Positions 36,300 to 47,287 of a DNA stretch of 64,000 nt are shown here, piece after piece (positions within the stretch are counted from its first letter, which is position 1; each line of letters starts with the position of its first letter). Source of the DNA: Diphasiastrum complanatum (taxonomy: Eukaryota; Streptophyta; Lycopodiopsida; Lycopodiales; Lycopodiaceae). The notes beneath the pieces are model-generated. The model was not told the DNA's origin. It made no database searches and worked only from the letters and a program-made list of their open reading frames with translations. Both the position numbers and the translations under genes were made by a program. The DNA lies in contig CM055105.1 of assembly GCA_029204225.1 (NCBI GenBank), positions 14,732,147 to 14,796,146 on the forward strand, written 5' to 3'.

Positions 36300-37540
36300 T
36301 ATGCGAGCAAGCAAGCTGCCCGACATACATCAAACTTAACGAACTCGAAACTTCGTTACAAACGAGTAACATCCATTCCAAGCAAGCAGTCTGACTTACA
36401 TCAGACTTAACCAACTGAAAGCTTCGTCACGAGCGCTGGAAGCCAACGTGGCGCGACGCCAGACTGGACAGCCATAAACAGGTAACTTCCACCCAAGCAA
36501 GCCATCCAACTCAACCGACAGGTTAGAGCCCGTTCCCCAAGAGTTTAACCCATTCACATTCATGCAAGGAACACTCAGAACCACAAGCTGCGACAGATAT
36601 GGAGACAACCAGTTCCTGGACCAAATGGTCCTGACAGCATACCGCTGGCGCCACGAACCGAATGGTCCTGACGTCATACCGCTGGCGTCGCCGGTGTAGC
36701 GCAAGCATCTCAAAGGGAGCCGGGAACCACGACTTAGCTTCCCAGCCTTCGACTCTTGCCATCCAAACCCACTTGACATACAAGCATCTAACTCACCAAC
36801 AACAATCAGACTTAACCAACTTGAAGTTTCGAAAACCAACATTGAGATCCAACCTGGCGCCATGCCAGATCGGGGGATCCCGATGGGAGTGACTTCCCTG
36901 CAAGCAAGCCGCCCAACATACATCAACCTTAACCAACTCGAAGCTTCGTTACAAACGAGTAACATCCATTCCAAGCAAGCGGTCTGACTTACATCAGACT
37001 TAACCAACTGAAATCTTCGTCTCGAGCGCTGGAAGCCAACCTGGCGCCACGCCAGACTAGACAGCCATAAACAGGTAACTTCCACCCAAGCAGGCCATCC
37101 AACTCACCCGACAGGTTAGAGCCCATTCCCCAAGAGCTTAACCCATTCACGTTCATGCAAGGAACACTCAGAACCACAAGCCGCGACATATATGGAAACA
37201 ACCAGTTCCTGGACCAAATGGTCCCGACAGCATACCCCTAGCGCCACGGACCGAATGGTCCCGACGACAAACCACTGGCGTCCCGGGATACGACCCTCAG
37301 CTATGTGCCAACTTAAAAATTTGGAAGCGGCCTTACAACTGGCGCTTTTACCGAACACTGAAACCCAGAAGGTAATCACGGTCAGTTTGAGGAAAATCCC
37401 ACTTTATTGATAAATCTGAGAAGGTTACATTTCAAGTGTGTGACCGACCCTAGTCTTCGGGGCGCTAGCATGCCAAGGCGAGAGCCATGACAACATTCCA
37501 GCAAGGGAGGCTGAGACTTGGTTGGAGCTCGCCCTGAGTC
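36300..37540 (-). mobile_element. Gypsy LTR, family G2, reversed, internally duplicated
   Basis: Mirror image of 35430-36290 with an extra ~450 bp: the stretch AACCAACTGAAA...GCCATAAACAGG appears at about 36410-36485 and again at about 37005-37075. It forms a >1-kb inverted repeat with the preceding LTR. Confidence 0.7.
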
Positions 37541-38269
37541 GCAACCCGCACTCCCCTATAGTATTGGTGTGATTCGGCACCCCCCTCATACCAAGCACTC
37601 TACCCAAGCTAGTAAAGCACATTTTTCTCTCTCTAGGATTTTCGCTTTCTAGAAAGTCATTTTTTTTCTCTAGATTTTATTGATCCCCACGCTTCCTTTA
37701 ATCATGCCTAGATCGTGTGAGGTGATTGCACATAGATCTGAGCTCTCTGGACTCCGCTAGAACCGATCAAAGATTTTCAGCCATAGGAACTTTTCGCTGG
37801 CTGGATTCTGGTTACAGTGGCGCCGGGAGCAGCAGGCGCGCTGCTGGCACCGGGGACATAGCTGGCGCCAGTATTGTAAAGCTATCTTTACAAGATTTAC
37901 TTCCGGCGCCATCGTTGCCAGCTATGTCCCCGGCGTCAGCAGCGCCCCTGATGCGCCCGGCGCCTACGGCGCCGGTGCCGCTCCCGGCGCCACTGTGACC
38001 AGAATACAGCCGGTGCCGAATTCCTATGGCTGAAAATCTTTGATCGGTTCTAGAGGAGTCCAGAGAGCTCAGATCGATGTGCAATCACCTCACACGATCT
38101 AGGCATGATTAAAGGAAGCCTGGGGATCAATAAAATATAGAGAAAAAAAATGACTTTCTAGAAAGCGAAAATCCTAGAGAGAGAAAAATGTGCTTTACTA
38201 GCTTGGGTAGAGTGCTTGGTATGAAGGGGGTGCCGAATCACACCAATACTATAGGGGAGTGCGGGTTGC
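37541..38269. repeat. 729-bp LTR palindrome
   Basis: Starts GCAACCCGCACTCCCC and ends GGGGAGTGCGGGTTGC. The arms match throughout (TAGTATTGGTGTGATTCGGC, AGAACCGATCAAAGATTTTC and their complements), with the centre near 37905 and a GGCGCC-rich core. It is two G2 LTR heads joined head-to-head. Confidence 0.85.
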
Positions 38270-38299
38270 ATGAACGTGAATGGGTTAAGCTCTTGGTAA

Positions 38300-38391
38300 T
38301 TTGTGAGAGAGAAAGAGAGAGAGGAGGTGAAGTGTACATGTATGGTTAAAGATATTGAAAGATTTTGGAGTCTTTTTTTTTTAAATACAGC

Positions 38392-38427
<36 letters not shown>

Positions 38428-38635
38428 TGTGTGTGTGTGTGTTTGTTTTCTATAATAGATTATGATAGTGTTTATAATAGATTAATTTTTTATAGTGTTT
38501 ATAATAGATTGTTAGAATTATTTGAGATGATGTTTAACATTTTACATTGATGTAGAATTTAAGATTATAAATATATACATAATCTATGGTAGTAATAGAT
38601 AGTTAGATTTTTATTTATTTAGGACTAAGAATGAC

Positions 38636-38706
<71 letters not shown>

Positions 38707-38753
38707 TGTTTTTTTGTAAACATAATCATTTTACATTGATTTAAGATTTAAGG

Positions 38754-38801
<48 letters not shown>

Positions 38802-39379
38802 AGAAGAAGAAGAAGAAGAAGAAGACGAAGAAGAGAGAAGAGAGAAGAAGTGTGTATGTATGTATGTATTGTGTCTTGCATTTTGAATTTAAGATAATGA
38901 AGAAAGAGAGAGAGTGTATGTGTGATTTGATTAAGATTTAGGGTAGTAGATGAATAGATTGTGTGTGTGTGTGTGTGTTTGTTTTTTGTATTATGCATTA
39001 GTTTAGGGTATTTAAGAGTGATAGATAAGTAAATAGTGTTTGATATAAAATTATAAATATGGCTATTAATAGATTCTTAGAATTATTTAAGATAGTGTAT
39101 GTGTGTTTAAGAGGATGTGTATGTGTTTTGAAATTTGCATTAATCTATAATTTAAGTTAATAGACAAATAGATATAGATAGTGTTAGGTAGTAATATATT
39201 GTTAAATTTATAATGTGTGAGAGAGAGAGAGAGAGAGAAAAAAAAAAAAAAAGAGAAAAAAAAGGTGTGTGTGTGTTTAGCATTTTGCATTAATTTAAAA
39301 TTTAAGATTATAGATAAATACATAGTCTATGGTAGTAATAGATTGTTAGATTTATATTTATTTTGGACTAAGGATAATA

Positions 39380-39440
<61 letters not shown>

Positions 39441-39564
39441 GAACATACATTTTACATTGATTTAAGATTTAAGATTTGAGAGAGAGAGAGAGGGAGAGAG
39501 AGGGAGGGGGGGATGTTCAGAGAGAGGAAGTGTGTATGTGTTGTGTTTTGCATTTTGAATTTAA

Positions 39565-39626
<62 letters not shown>

Positions 39627-39718
39627 TGTGTGTGTTTTGTATTATGCATTATGCATTAGTTTAGGGTATTTAAGAGTGATAGATAAATAAATAGTGTATG
39701 ATTGAATTTATATTGGAT

Positions 39719-39796
<78 letters not shown>

Positions 39797-39850
39797 GGGG
39801 GGAGAGAGTTTGTATGTGTGTGTGTGTTTTGATTAAGATTTATAGTAGTA
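38300..39850. repeat. (GA)n/(GT)n array with ~150-250-bp degenerate units
   Basis: (GA)n tracts at about 38396-38424, 38639-38703, 38756-38797, 39382-39435, 39567-39623 and 39722-39794, often followed by (GT)n, with (GAA)n at 38798-38830. Spacers recur: ATAGTCTATGGTAGTAATAG (38580, 39320), GCATTAGTTTAGGGTATTTA (38993, 39653), TTTACATTGATTTAAGATTT (38729, 39450). This is a satellite-like array, not coding. Confidence 0.85.
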
Positions 39851-40300
39851 GATGATTAGATAATGTTTGATGGTAATTGTATGTTTGAATTTGCTTATAA
39901 TAATGGTTCAATTGTGTAATATAATGGTATTTTTTAATTGCTTGTGCATGTGACAAAAATATTCAAAAAAAAGAGAGCAAGCGTTTAAAGAGCAAGCAAT
40001 TGCACGTTTGCACTTAAGCTTCGAGTGAGTTTACTGGTGAGTTTGTGTTGTTTCAATTTGTTTTATAATTAGAATACGTTATCTAACATAGTAAGAAATT
40101 TCATAATTTTCATTTTGTTCAAAGCAATATCGTATTTTATCGCATACACTAGCAATTGATTAATATGCAAAGGTGGAATGTAGATAATTAAAATCCCCAA
40201 TCCTAGAAAGGTGTCTAGCCCTTACTTTTCTCTCGTTAAAGGTGAGGTTCTAATCTTTCTAACTTGCATGAAAAAACCTACACGCCGCAGGGAGGGAATA
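39851..40300. other. No gene recognised
   Basis: AT-rich link between the microsatellite array and the tandem array; holds short frames only. Confidence 0.5.
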
Positions 40301-40427
40301 TGTGGTGACATTCTGAAATAGTACATAACCGCAAGCTTCGGGTATTATAATTATCGCATTCAACTCTATCTATAGAAAAATACATAAAAAATATTGCGAT
40401 GAATATAAAAAAAACAATGATAGGTAA

Positions 40428-42149
40428 TCATAGATCATTCTTATCATTTACATCATTTTCGTCATCACACAAGTCTTGACACTCATCTGAATCTAGGTCT
40501 AGGTATAATCGTAAATTTCTGATCGTGTCTCTTTCATGATGCGAGTTACCCTCATATTCAATCTCCTCTTCTTCTAATTCTATCTCATCCAAACGTGGGG
40601 GACTCAAATTATCCCCAAATTGGTCTTGTACGATCATAGGAATCTCATCATTTTCATTTGTACTTTCTTCTCCCATCATTTCGACATCATTTTGAGTTTG
40701 GATGAGTGGTTCAGATTTTTCCAAAACGTCGCCAAAATTGGGTGGTGGTTCGTCGTGTGTATCCAATTCAACAATATCTTTTCCTTCAAACACGCGTCGT
40801 TTTCTTGTATTAAGTTGGATCACATACCACCATCTTGGGTCTATTCGATTTGGATGGAATATAATCTGCCAAAGAATTAAAGAAAATTAAGTTAGTATTA
40901 TAAGATTGATACATAAATAATTGGATTGCAAATATCAACGACATTGAAATTTTAGAGTCTCACTTGTTCGCAATGTCGTGGCAATACTAAAGTGTCATGA
41001 GAGTCCATCGATATACATTTTGTTGAGTCGATTTGAAAAAACTTTGAGTTATCATTTCTAATCGTGGCATTGCTTCCACGATAGATGAACTCAAACCATT
41101 TTACGTCAAAAATAAAGTATTTGTCATTAGTCTCGTAATCGACTTCATAAATATGTTGCAATGTGCCGACATAGTCTAGGTCACCCGAAATGATATTAGG
41201 GTCTCTCGCACTAGAACGACTCTCTTGTTGAAAGTTGGCCATTATACCACAATCATATCTACGTCACTTGTTGCCAACTCTCTCAACATGGTAATGGTGT
41301 CCATATGCCCACATGGCAGTGTATGATGTATACTAAAACACAAAAAAAAAAAACCAAATGTGTGTAATTGAAAATACTATTCATATATTGAGTAGTACAA
41401 ACTTTACATAAACAGTATTACACTGACCTTCTATCCACATCTGCGAACAAATTCCCATTCTAATTCGACCACTTCTTCTCCGTTTTTGGATGCTTTTAGC
41501 ATCGTATCAAAAACCCATTCACGAGAGCATTTTGAACGTAAAGGCTCCAAAGGTTCGTCGTTCTCCAACTTCCATCTTCTTCTTCGATTGATATTTCTTC
41601 TTAGTTTTAATGTTATGTTTTTTTCCTTTTTGGCTTCTTCATACGTTGAAATTCACTTTTCCATTTGTCCACAATTATATAATATGAACGTGTCAATTTT
41701 CTCTTTTAATTGAGGTGAAAGTCTTTTTTGCACACCATTTCCTTGTGGTACTTCACCCTTTCATCTTCTTCTTCACGCCACATTTTTGGACTTGCAGGAT
41801 GCAATTGTGAGATTATTTTGGTGATATAAAATAAAGATTCATGTACAAGCCAACTTTTTGCAATGCTACCTTCTGACCTTGCCTTTTGTCTCACAAAGCC
41901 CTTCAAAACTTTCATAAAGTGCTCAAGGTAGAACATCCATCTCGTGTGCACAGGTCCTGCAATTGATACTTCTTCGACCAAATGCACTAGAAGATGAACT
42001 TGTATATCCAAAAAGGAAGTTGGAAAATCTCTTTCCAACAAACATACCATCTCAATCATTTGGATTTTCATGGAATCCAATTCACTATTTTTTATTTCTT
42101 TTGAGGAAATCCACCTGCAAAATTGATAGTACATTAGGTTGTTTAACAC
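40428..42149 (-). pseudogene. CACTA/En-Spm protein, DUF4218-DUF4216-C-terminal exons, unit A
   Basis: DUF4218 exon 41706-42149: FPTSFLDIQVHLLVHLVEE ... RWMFYLEHFMKVLKGFVR ... ARSEGSIAKSWL. DUF4216 exon 40964-41242: GTLQHIYEVDYETNDKYF and VKWFEFIYRG. C-terminal exon 40428-40865: IIFHPNRIDPRWWYVIQL then an acidic tail. Intron 40866-40963 (98 nt) joins ...RHCEQ to IIFHP in phase 0. These domains sit in the second half of plant CACTA transposase (TNP2-type) proteins. The catalytic part is missing. This is the only unit with the C-terminal exon open throughout. Confidence 0.85.
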
Positions 42150-42395
42150 ATAAAAAAATTAAAATATCACATATTTATACGAGTGCTTAAAAAATTATAC
42201 AAACCTAATCATCGATGACAAATTGTAAAGCGTATTTCATACGTCATCGTTGAAGAGACCTCGAATAGAAAGTGGAAGTATGAATTGCAACATCTTATGC
42301 CAATCATGTGATTTCAATCCACTTAATTTACCATCTTTGGTAAATGACTTGTATATTTCTCTGAACTGGTTCAGAAATGCATCTTTCAGCAGGTT

Positions 42396-42623
42396 TCAGG
42401 TTCCTACACGGCCTGGTTCAACTTGATTGTACCAGATGCGCGTCTGCTTTCTTAGCAGACCAAGGAAGATTCGTAAATTGTCTACGTCAGTACCTTCTTT
42501 ATTCGCATTAGCGATTGACTCGAATTGTGAGACATAGCTATCTACATCGTCGAAAGAAGTCCCTTTAAAATAATCGTACTTAATTTCTGATATATAAGTG
42601 AAACGTGCAACAGGGCCCTCCAT
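42396..42623 (-). pseudogene. Gypsy gag N-terminal fragment, unit A
   Basis: 75 residues, MEGPVARFTYISEIKYDYF ... ARIWYNQVEPGR-like (here TRIWYNQVEP), the start of the Retrotrans_gag fold. Cut at the CACTA junction. Unit B holds an identical copy; unit C holds the long form. Confidence 0.8.
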
Positions 42624-42843
42624 ATCGAAACTAATTAGGAGTTCAAATTAACTGAGTAGTGATTTCGTCTAGACTTTTTCGACTAGTACTCTCACTTTGT
42701 CTTCATAAAAATTCCTCTCTAAGCTAACGGTGTTGTTCTAATCTGGATTCTCTATCTGACATACACTAGAGATCGAGATGGATTTGTCAGATTTCTTATA
42801 ACTTTCCTAACTATCCTCAGCAACAGTGCCAAAAATTGGAATA

Positions 42844-43720
42844 TGTCATACTATACCAACAGGGTTAATATAGAATTTATAGTAAATAATGTCGTTCCCA
42901 CAGAGGACAGCGTTAGAAAGTTATGTATTTGGTACAATTATGGCAAGTGGTTTCGAGTGTTATTCTGGTTGTCGACAGACATTAAAAAGTTACCAGTATT
43001 ACTTATGGTTTGGAGAATGTAATGTTAATAATTTCATAACAACAACCTAGCCTCTATCAAATCAAATGAAACGCGTTCTATGGATCAGATGTTATCAGAG
43101 TAGTACAACAGTACTACACTCTGGCTAATTAAGGTGTCAACAGAGAGTCGAGAAATGTTCGATGTATTCGCGACTGTGCAGACAATTAATTAATCGCATT
43201 CGCAAACTATTCGTTTCTAGATAGAAGTCCTCAACAACTAAAGTCCAAAATTAATGGTTAAAGAACACGAATGGTTTTAGAGCACGTTAGAAACTTATGT
43301 CAATGCCAATCAGGAAAACAGATCAAAGACTCAATTCTTCAGACAGAGACTGTCATCTCATATGTATACATACAGATTTATTCAATGATCGTGCTAGACT
43401 GTACCAAAGATAGTTGTTATTCGAGTGCCAAAAAGAAAGTATTCGCGACAGACGAATAAGATTTTAAGACAGTTCTTTAAAGCATGCTTTACGGATACAC
43501 ATCAAATGACTGTAATGCACTAGAGAGTCTGTCTGGTCAGAGATTAACTCATGTAATGTGTTAGAGATTGTTAGTAGACTCAAGATCACTCACACTCAGC
43601 AGTGTGGAGAATAGGGATAAGAGAGAATAACTCACAGAACTCTGTTCACTTCTTCAATCTCTTACATATGCATAAACTCTTCTCTCTTGATGCTCGAGAT
43701 TGAAGTGTGAGATCAATACG
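42844..43720 (-). mobile_element. Gypsy LTR, unit A
   Basis: About 877 bp, TG...CA-type edges judged against unit C. Next to it on the gag side lies TTTTTGGCACTGTTGCTGAGG, resembling the TGGCGCCGTTGCC-type primer-binding site of Athila/Tat-like Gypsy elements. Essentially identical to the unit B LTR. Confidence 0.75.
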
Positions 43721-43857
43721 TGAGATCAATATGTGGTGACATTCTGAAATAGTACATAACCGCAAGCTTCGGGTATTATAATTATCGCATTCAACTCTAT
43801 CTATAGAAAAATACATAAAAAATATTGCGATGAATATAAAAAAAAGAATGATAGATA

Positions 43858-45579
43858 ATCATAGATCATTCTCATCATTTACATCATTTTCGTCATCACA
43901 CAAGTCTTGACACTCATCTGAATCTAGGTCTAGGTATAATCGTAAATTTTTGATCATGTCTCTTTCATGATGCGAGTTACCCTCATATTCAATCTCTTCC
44001 TCTTCTAATTCTATCTCATCCAAACGTGGGGCCTCAAATTATCCCCAAATTGGTCTTGTACGATCATAGGAATCTCATCATTTTCATTTGTACTTTCTTC
44101 TCCCATCATTTCGACATCATTTTGAGTTTGGATGAGTGGTTCAGGTTTTTCCAAAACGTCGCCAAAATTGGGTGGTGGTTCGTCATATGTATCCAATTCA
44201 ACAATATATTTTCCTTCAAACACGCGTCGTTTTCTTGTATTAAGTTGGATCACATACCACCATCTTGGGTCTATTCGATTTGGATGGAATATAATCTACC
44301 AAAGAATTAAAGAAAATTAAGTTAGTATTATAAGATTGATACACAAATAATTGGATTGCAAATATCAATGACATTGAAATTTTAGAGTCTCACTTGTTCG
44401 CAATGTCGTGGCAATACTAAAGTGTCATGAGAGTCCATCGATATACATTTTGTTGAGTCGATTTGAAAAAACTTTGAGTTATCATTTCTAATCGTGGCAT
44501 TGCTTCCACGATAGATGAACTCAAACCATTTTACGTCAAAAATAAAGTATTTGTCATTAGTCTCGTAATCGACTTCATAAATATGTTGCAATGTGCCGAC
44601 ATAGTCTAGGTCACCCGAAATGATATTAGGGTCTCTCGCACTAGAACGACTCTCTTGTTGAAAGTTGGCCATTATACCACAATCATATCTACGTCACTTG
44701 TTGCCAACTCTCTCAACATGGTAATGGTGTCCATATGCCCACATGGCAGTGTATGATGTATACTAAAACACAAAAAAAAAAAACCAAATGTGTGTAATTG
44801 AAAATACTATTCATATATTGAGTAGTACAAACTTTACATAAACAGTATTACACTGACCTTCTATCCACATCTGCGAACAAATTCCCATTCTAATTCGACC
44901 ACTTCTTCTCCGTTTTTGGATGCTTTTAGCATCGTATCAAAAACCCATTCACGAGAGCATTTTGAACGTAAAGGCTCCAAAGGTTCGTCGTTCTCCAACT
45001 TCCATCTTCTTCTTCGATTGATATTTCTTCTTAGTTTTAATGTTATGTTTTTTTCCTTTTTGGCTTCTTCATACGTTGAAATTCACTTTTCCATTTGTCC
45101 ACAATTATATAATATGAACGTGTCAATTTTCTCTTTTAATTGAGGTGAAAGTCTTTTTTGCACACCATTTCCTTGTGGTACTTCACCCTTTCATCTTCTT
45201 CTTCACGCCACATTTTTGGACTTGCAGGATGCAATTGTGAGATTATTTTGGTGATATAAAATAAAGATTCATGTACAAGCCAACTTTTTGCAATGCTACC
45301 TTCTGACCTTGCCTTTTGTCTCACAAAGCCCTTCAAAACTTTCATAAAGTGCTCAAGGTAGAACATCCATCTCGTGTGCACAGGTCCTGCAATTGATACT
45401 TCTTCGACCAAATGCACTAGAAGATGAACTTGTATATCCAAAAAGGAAGTTGGAAAATCTCTTTCCAACAAACATACCATCTCAATCATTTGGATTTTCA
45501 TGGAATCCAATTCACTATTTTTTATTTCTTTTGAGGAAATCCACCTGCAAAATTGATAGTACATTAGGTTGTTTAACAC
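43858..45579 (-). pseudogene. CACTA DUF4218-DUF4216-C-terminal exons, unit B
   Basis: As in unit A, but the C-terminal exon carries a one-base change of length (GTGGGGCC against GTGGGGGAC, about 44030), which shifts the frame after DNLRP. The same lesion is in unit C. DUF4216 (44394-44672) and DUF4218 (45136-45579) are unchanged. Confidence 0.85.
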
Positions 45580-45825
45580 ATAAAAAAATTAAAATATCAC
45601 ATATTTATACGAGTGCTTAAAAAATTATACAAACCTAATCATCGATGACAAATTGTAAAGCGTATTTCATACGTCATCGTTGAAGAGACCTCGAATAGAA
45701 AGTGGAAGTATGAATTGCAACATCTTATGCCAATCATGTGATTTCAATCCACTTAATTTACCATCTTTGGTAAATGACTTGTATATTTCTCTGAACTGGT
45801 TCAGAAATGCATCTTTCAGCAGGTT

Positions 45826-46053
45826 TCAGGTTCCTACACGGCCTGGTTCAACTTGATTGTACCAGATGCGCGTCTGCTTTCTTAGCAGACCAAGGAAGAT
45901 TCGTAAATTGTCTACGTCAGTACCTTCTTTATTCGCATTAGCGATTGACTCGAATTGTGAGACATAGCTATCTACATCGTCGAAAGAAGTCCCTTTAAAA
46001 TAATCGTACTTAATTTCTGATATATAAGTGAAACGTGCAACAGGGCCCTCCAT
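45826..46053 (-). pseudogene. Gypsy gag N-terminal fragment, unit B
   Basis: Same 75-residue fragment as unit A, same junction with CACTA DNA. Confidence 0.8.
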
Positions 46054-46273
46054 ATCGAAACTAATTAGGAGTTCAAATTAACTGAGTAGTGATTTCGTCT
46101 AGACTTTTTCGACTAGTACTCTCACTTTGTCTTCATAAAAATTCCTCTCTAAGCTAACGGTGTTGTTCTAATCTGGATTCTCTATCTGACATACACTAGA
46201 GATCGAGATGGATTTGTCAGATTTCTTATAACTTTCCTAACTATCCTCAGCAACAGTGCCAAAAATTGGAATA

Positions 46274-47150
46274 TGTCATACTATACCAACAGGGTTAATA
46301 TAGAATTTATAGTAAATAATGTCGTTCCCACAGAGGACAGCGTTAGAAAGTTATGTATTTGGTACAATTATGGCAAGTGGTTTCGAGTGTTATTCTGGTT
46401 GTCGACAGACATTAAAAAGTTACCAGTATTACTTATGGTTTGGAGAATGTAATGTTAATAATTTCATAACAACAACCTAGCCTCTATCAAATCAAATGAA
46501 ACGCGTTCTATGGATCAGATGTTATCAGAGTAGTACAACAGTACTACACTCTGGCTAATTAAGGTGTCAACAGAGAGTCGAGAAATGTTCGATGTATTCG
46601 CGACTGTGCAGACAATTAATTAATCGCATTCGCAAACTATTCGTTTCTAGATAGAAGTCCTCAACAACTAAAGTCCAAAATTAATGGTTAAAGAACACGA
46701 ATGGTTTTAGAGCACGTTAGAAACTTATGTCAATGCCAATCAGGAAAACAGATCAAAGACTCAATTCTTCAGACAGAGACTGTCATCTCATATGTATACA
46801 TACAGATTTATTCAATGATCGTGCTAGACTGTACCAAAGATAGTTGTTATTCGAGTGCCAAAAAGAAAGTATTCGCGACAGACGAATAAGATTTTAAGAC
46901 AGTTCTTTAAAGCATGCTTTACGGATACACATCAAATGACTGTAATGCACTAGAGAGTCTGTCTGGTCAGAGATTAACTCATGTAATGTGTTAGAGATTG
47001 TTAGTAGACTCAAGATCACTCACACTCAGCAGTGTGGAGAATAGGGATAAGAGAGAATAACTCACAGAACTCTGTTCACTTCTTCAATCTCTTACATATG
47101 TATAAACTCTTCTCTCTTGATGCTCGAGATTGAAGTGTGAGATCAATACG
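46274..47150 (-). mobile_element. Gypsy LTR, unit B
   Basis: Differs from the unit A LTR by about one base (TATGTATAAAC for TATGCATAAAC near 47100), but from the unit C LTR at many sites. Confidence 0.75.
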
Positions 47151-47287
47151 TGAGATCAATATGTGGTGACATTCTGAAATAGTACATAACCGCAAGCTTC
47201 GGGTATTATAATTATCGCATTCAACTCTATCTATAGAAAAATACATAAAAAATATTGCGATGAATATAAAAAAAAGAATGATAGATA

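Larger units (their letters stand above)
40301..43730. repeat. Tandem unit A (3430 bp): CACTA 3' part + Gypsy gag/LTR
   Basis: First of three units beginning ATGTGGTGACATTCTG. CACTA-derived DNA (40301 to ~42350) is fused to Gypsy gag/LTR DNA (~42355-43720). The fusion TAAATGACTTGTATATTTC replaces about 2.6 kb still present in unit C. The first ~650 bp differ from B at roughly a dozen sites; the rest is almost identical to B. Confidence 0.9.
43731..47160. repeat. Tandem unit B (3430 bp), mosaic of A and C
   Basis: Same composite as A. Identical to C from 43731 to about 45255 as far as I can align by eye, then follows A (including the CACTA-gag deletion junction and the LTR). The joint with A is ...GATCAATACGTGAGATCAATATGTGG, a 12-bp duplication of TGAGATCAATA. 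Confidence 0.9.

Noticed and set aside
29041-37620. Many 60-230-residue GC-rich ORFs in both orientations (Trp-Leu-Ser-Leu style)
   Set aside because: They coincide with copies of one non-coding LTR, occur in several frames, and are mirrored whenever the LTR is reversed.
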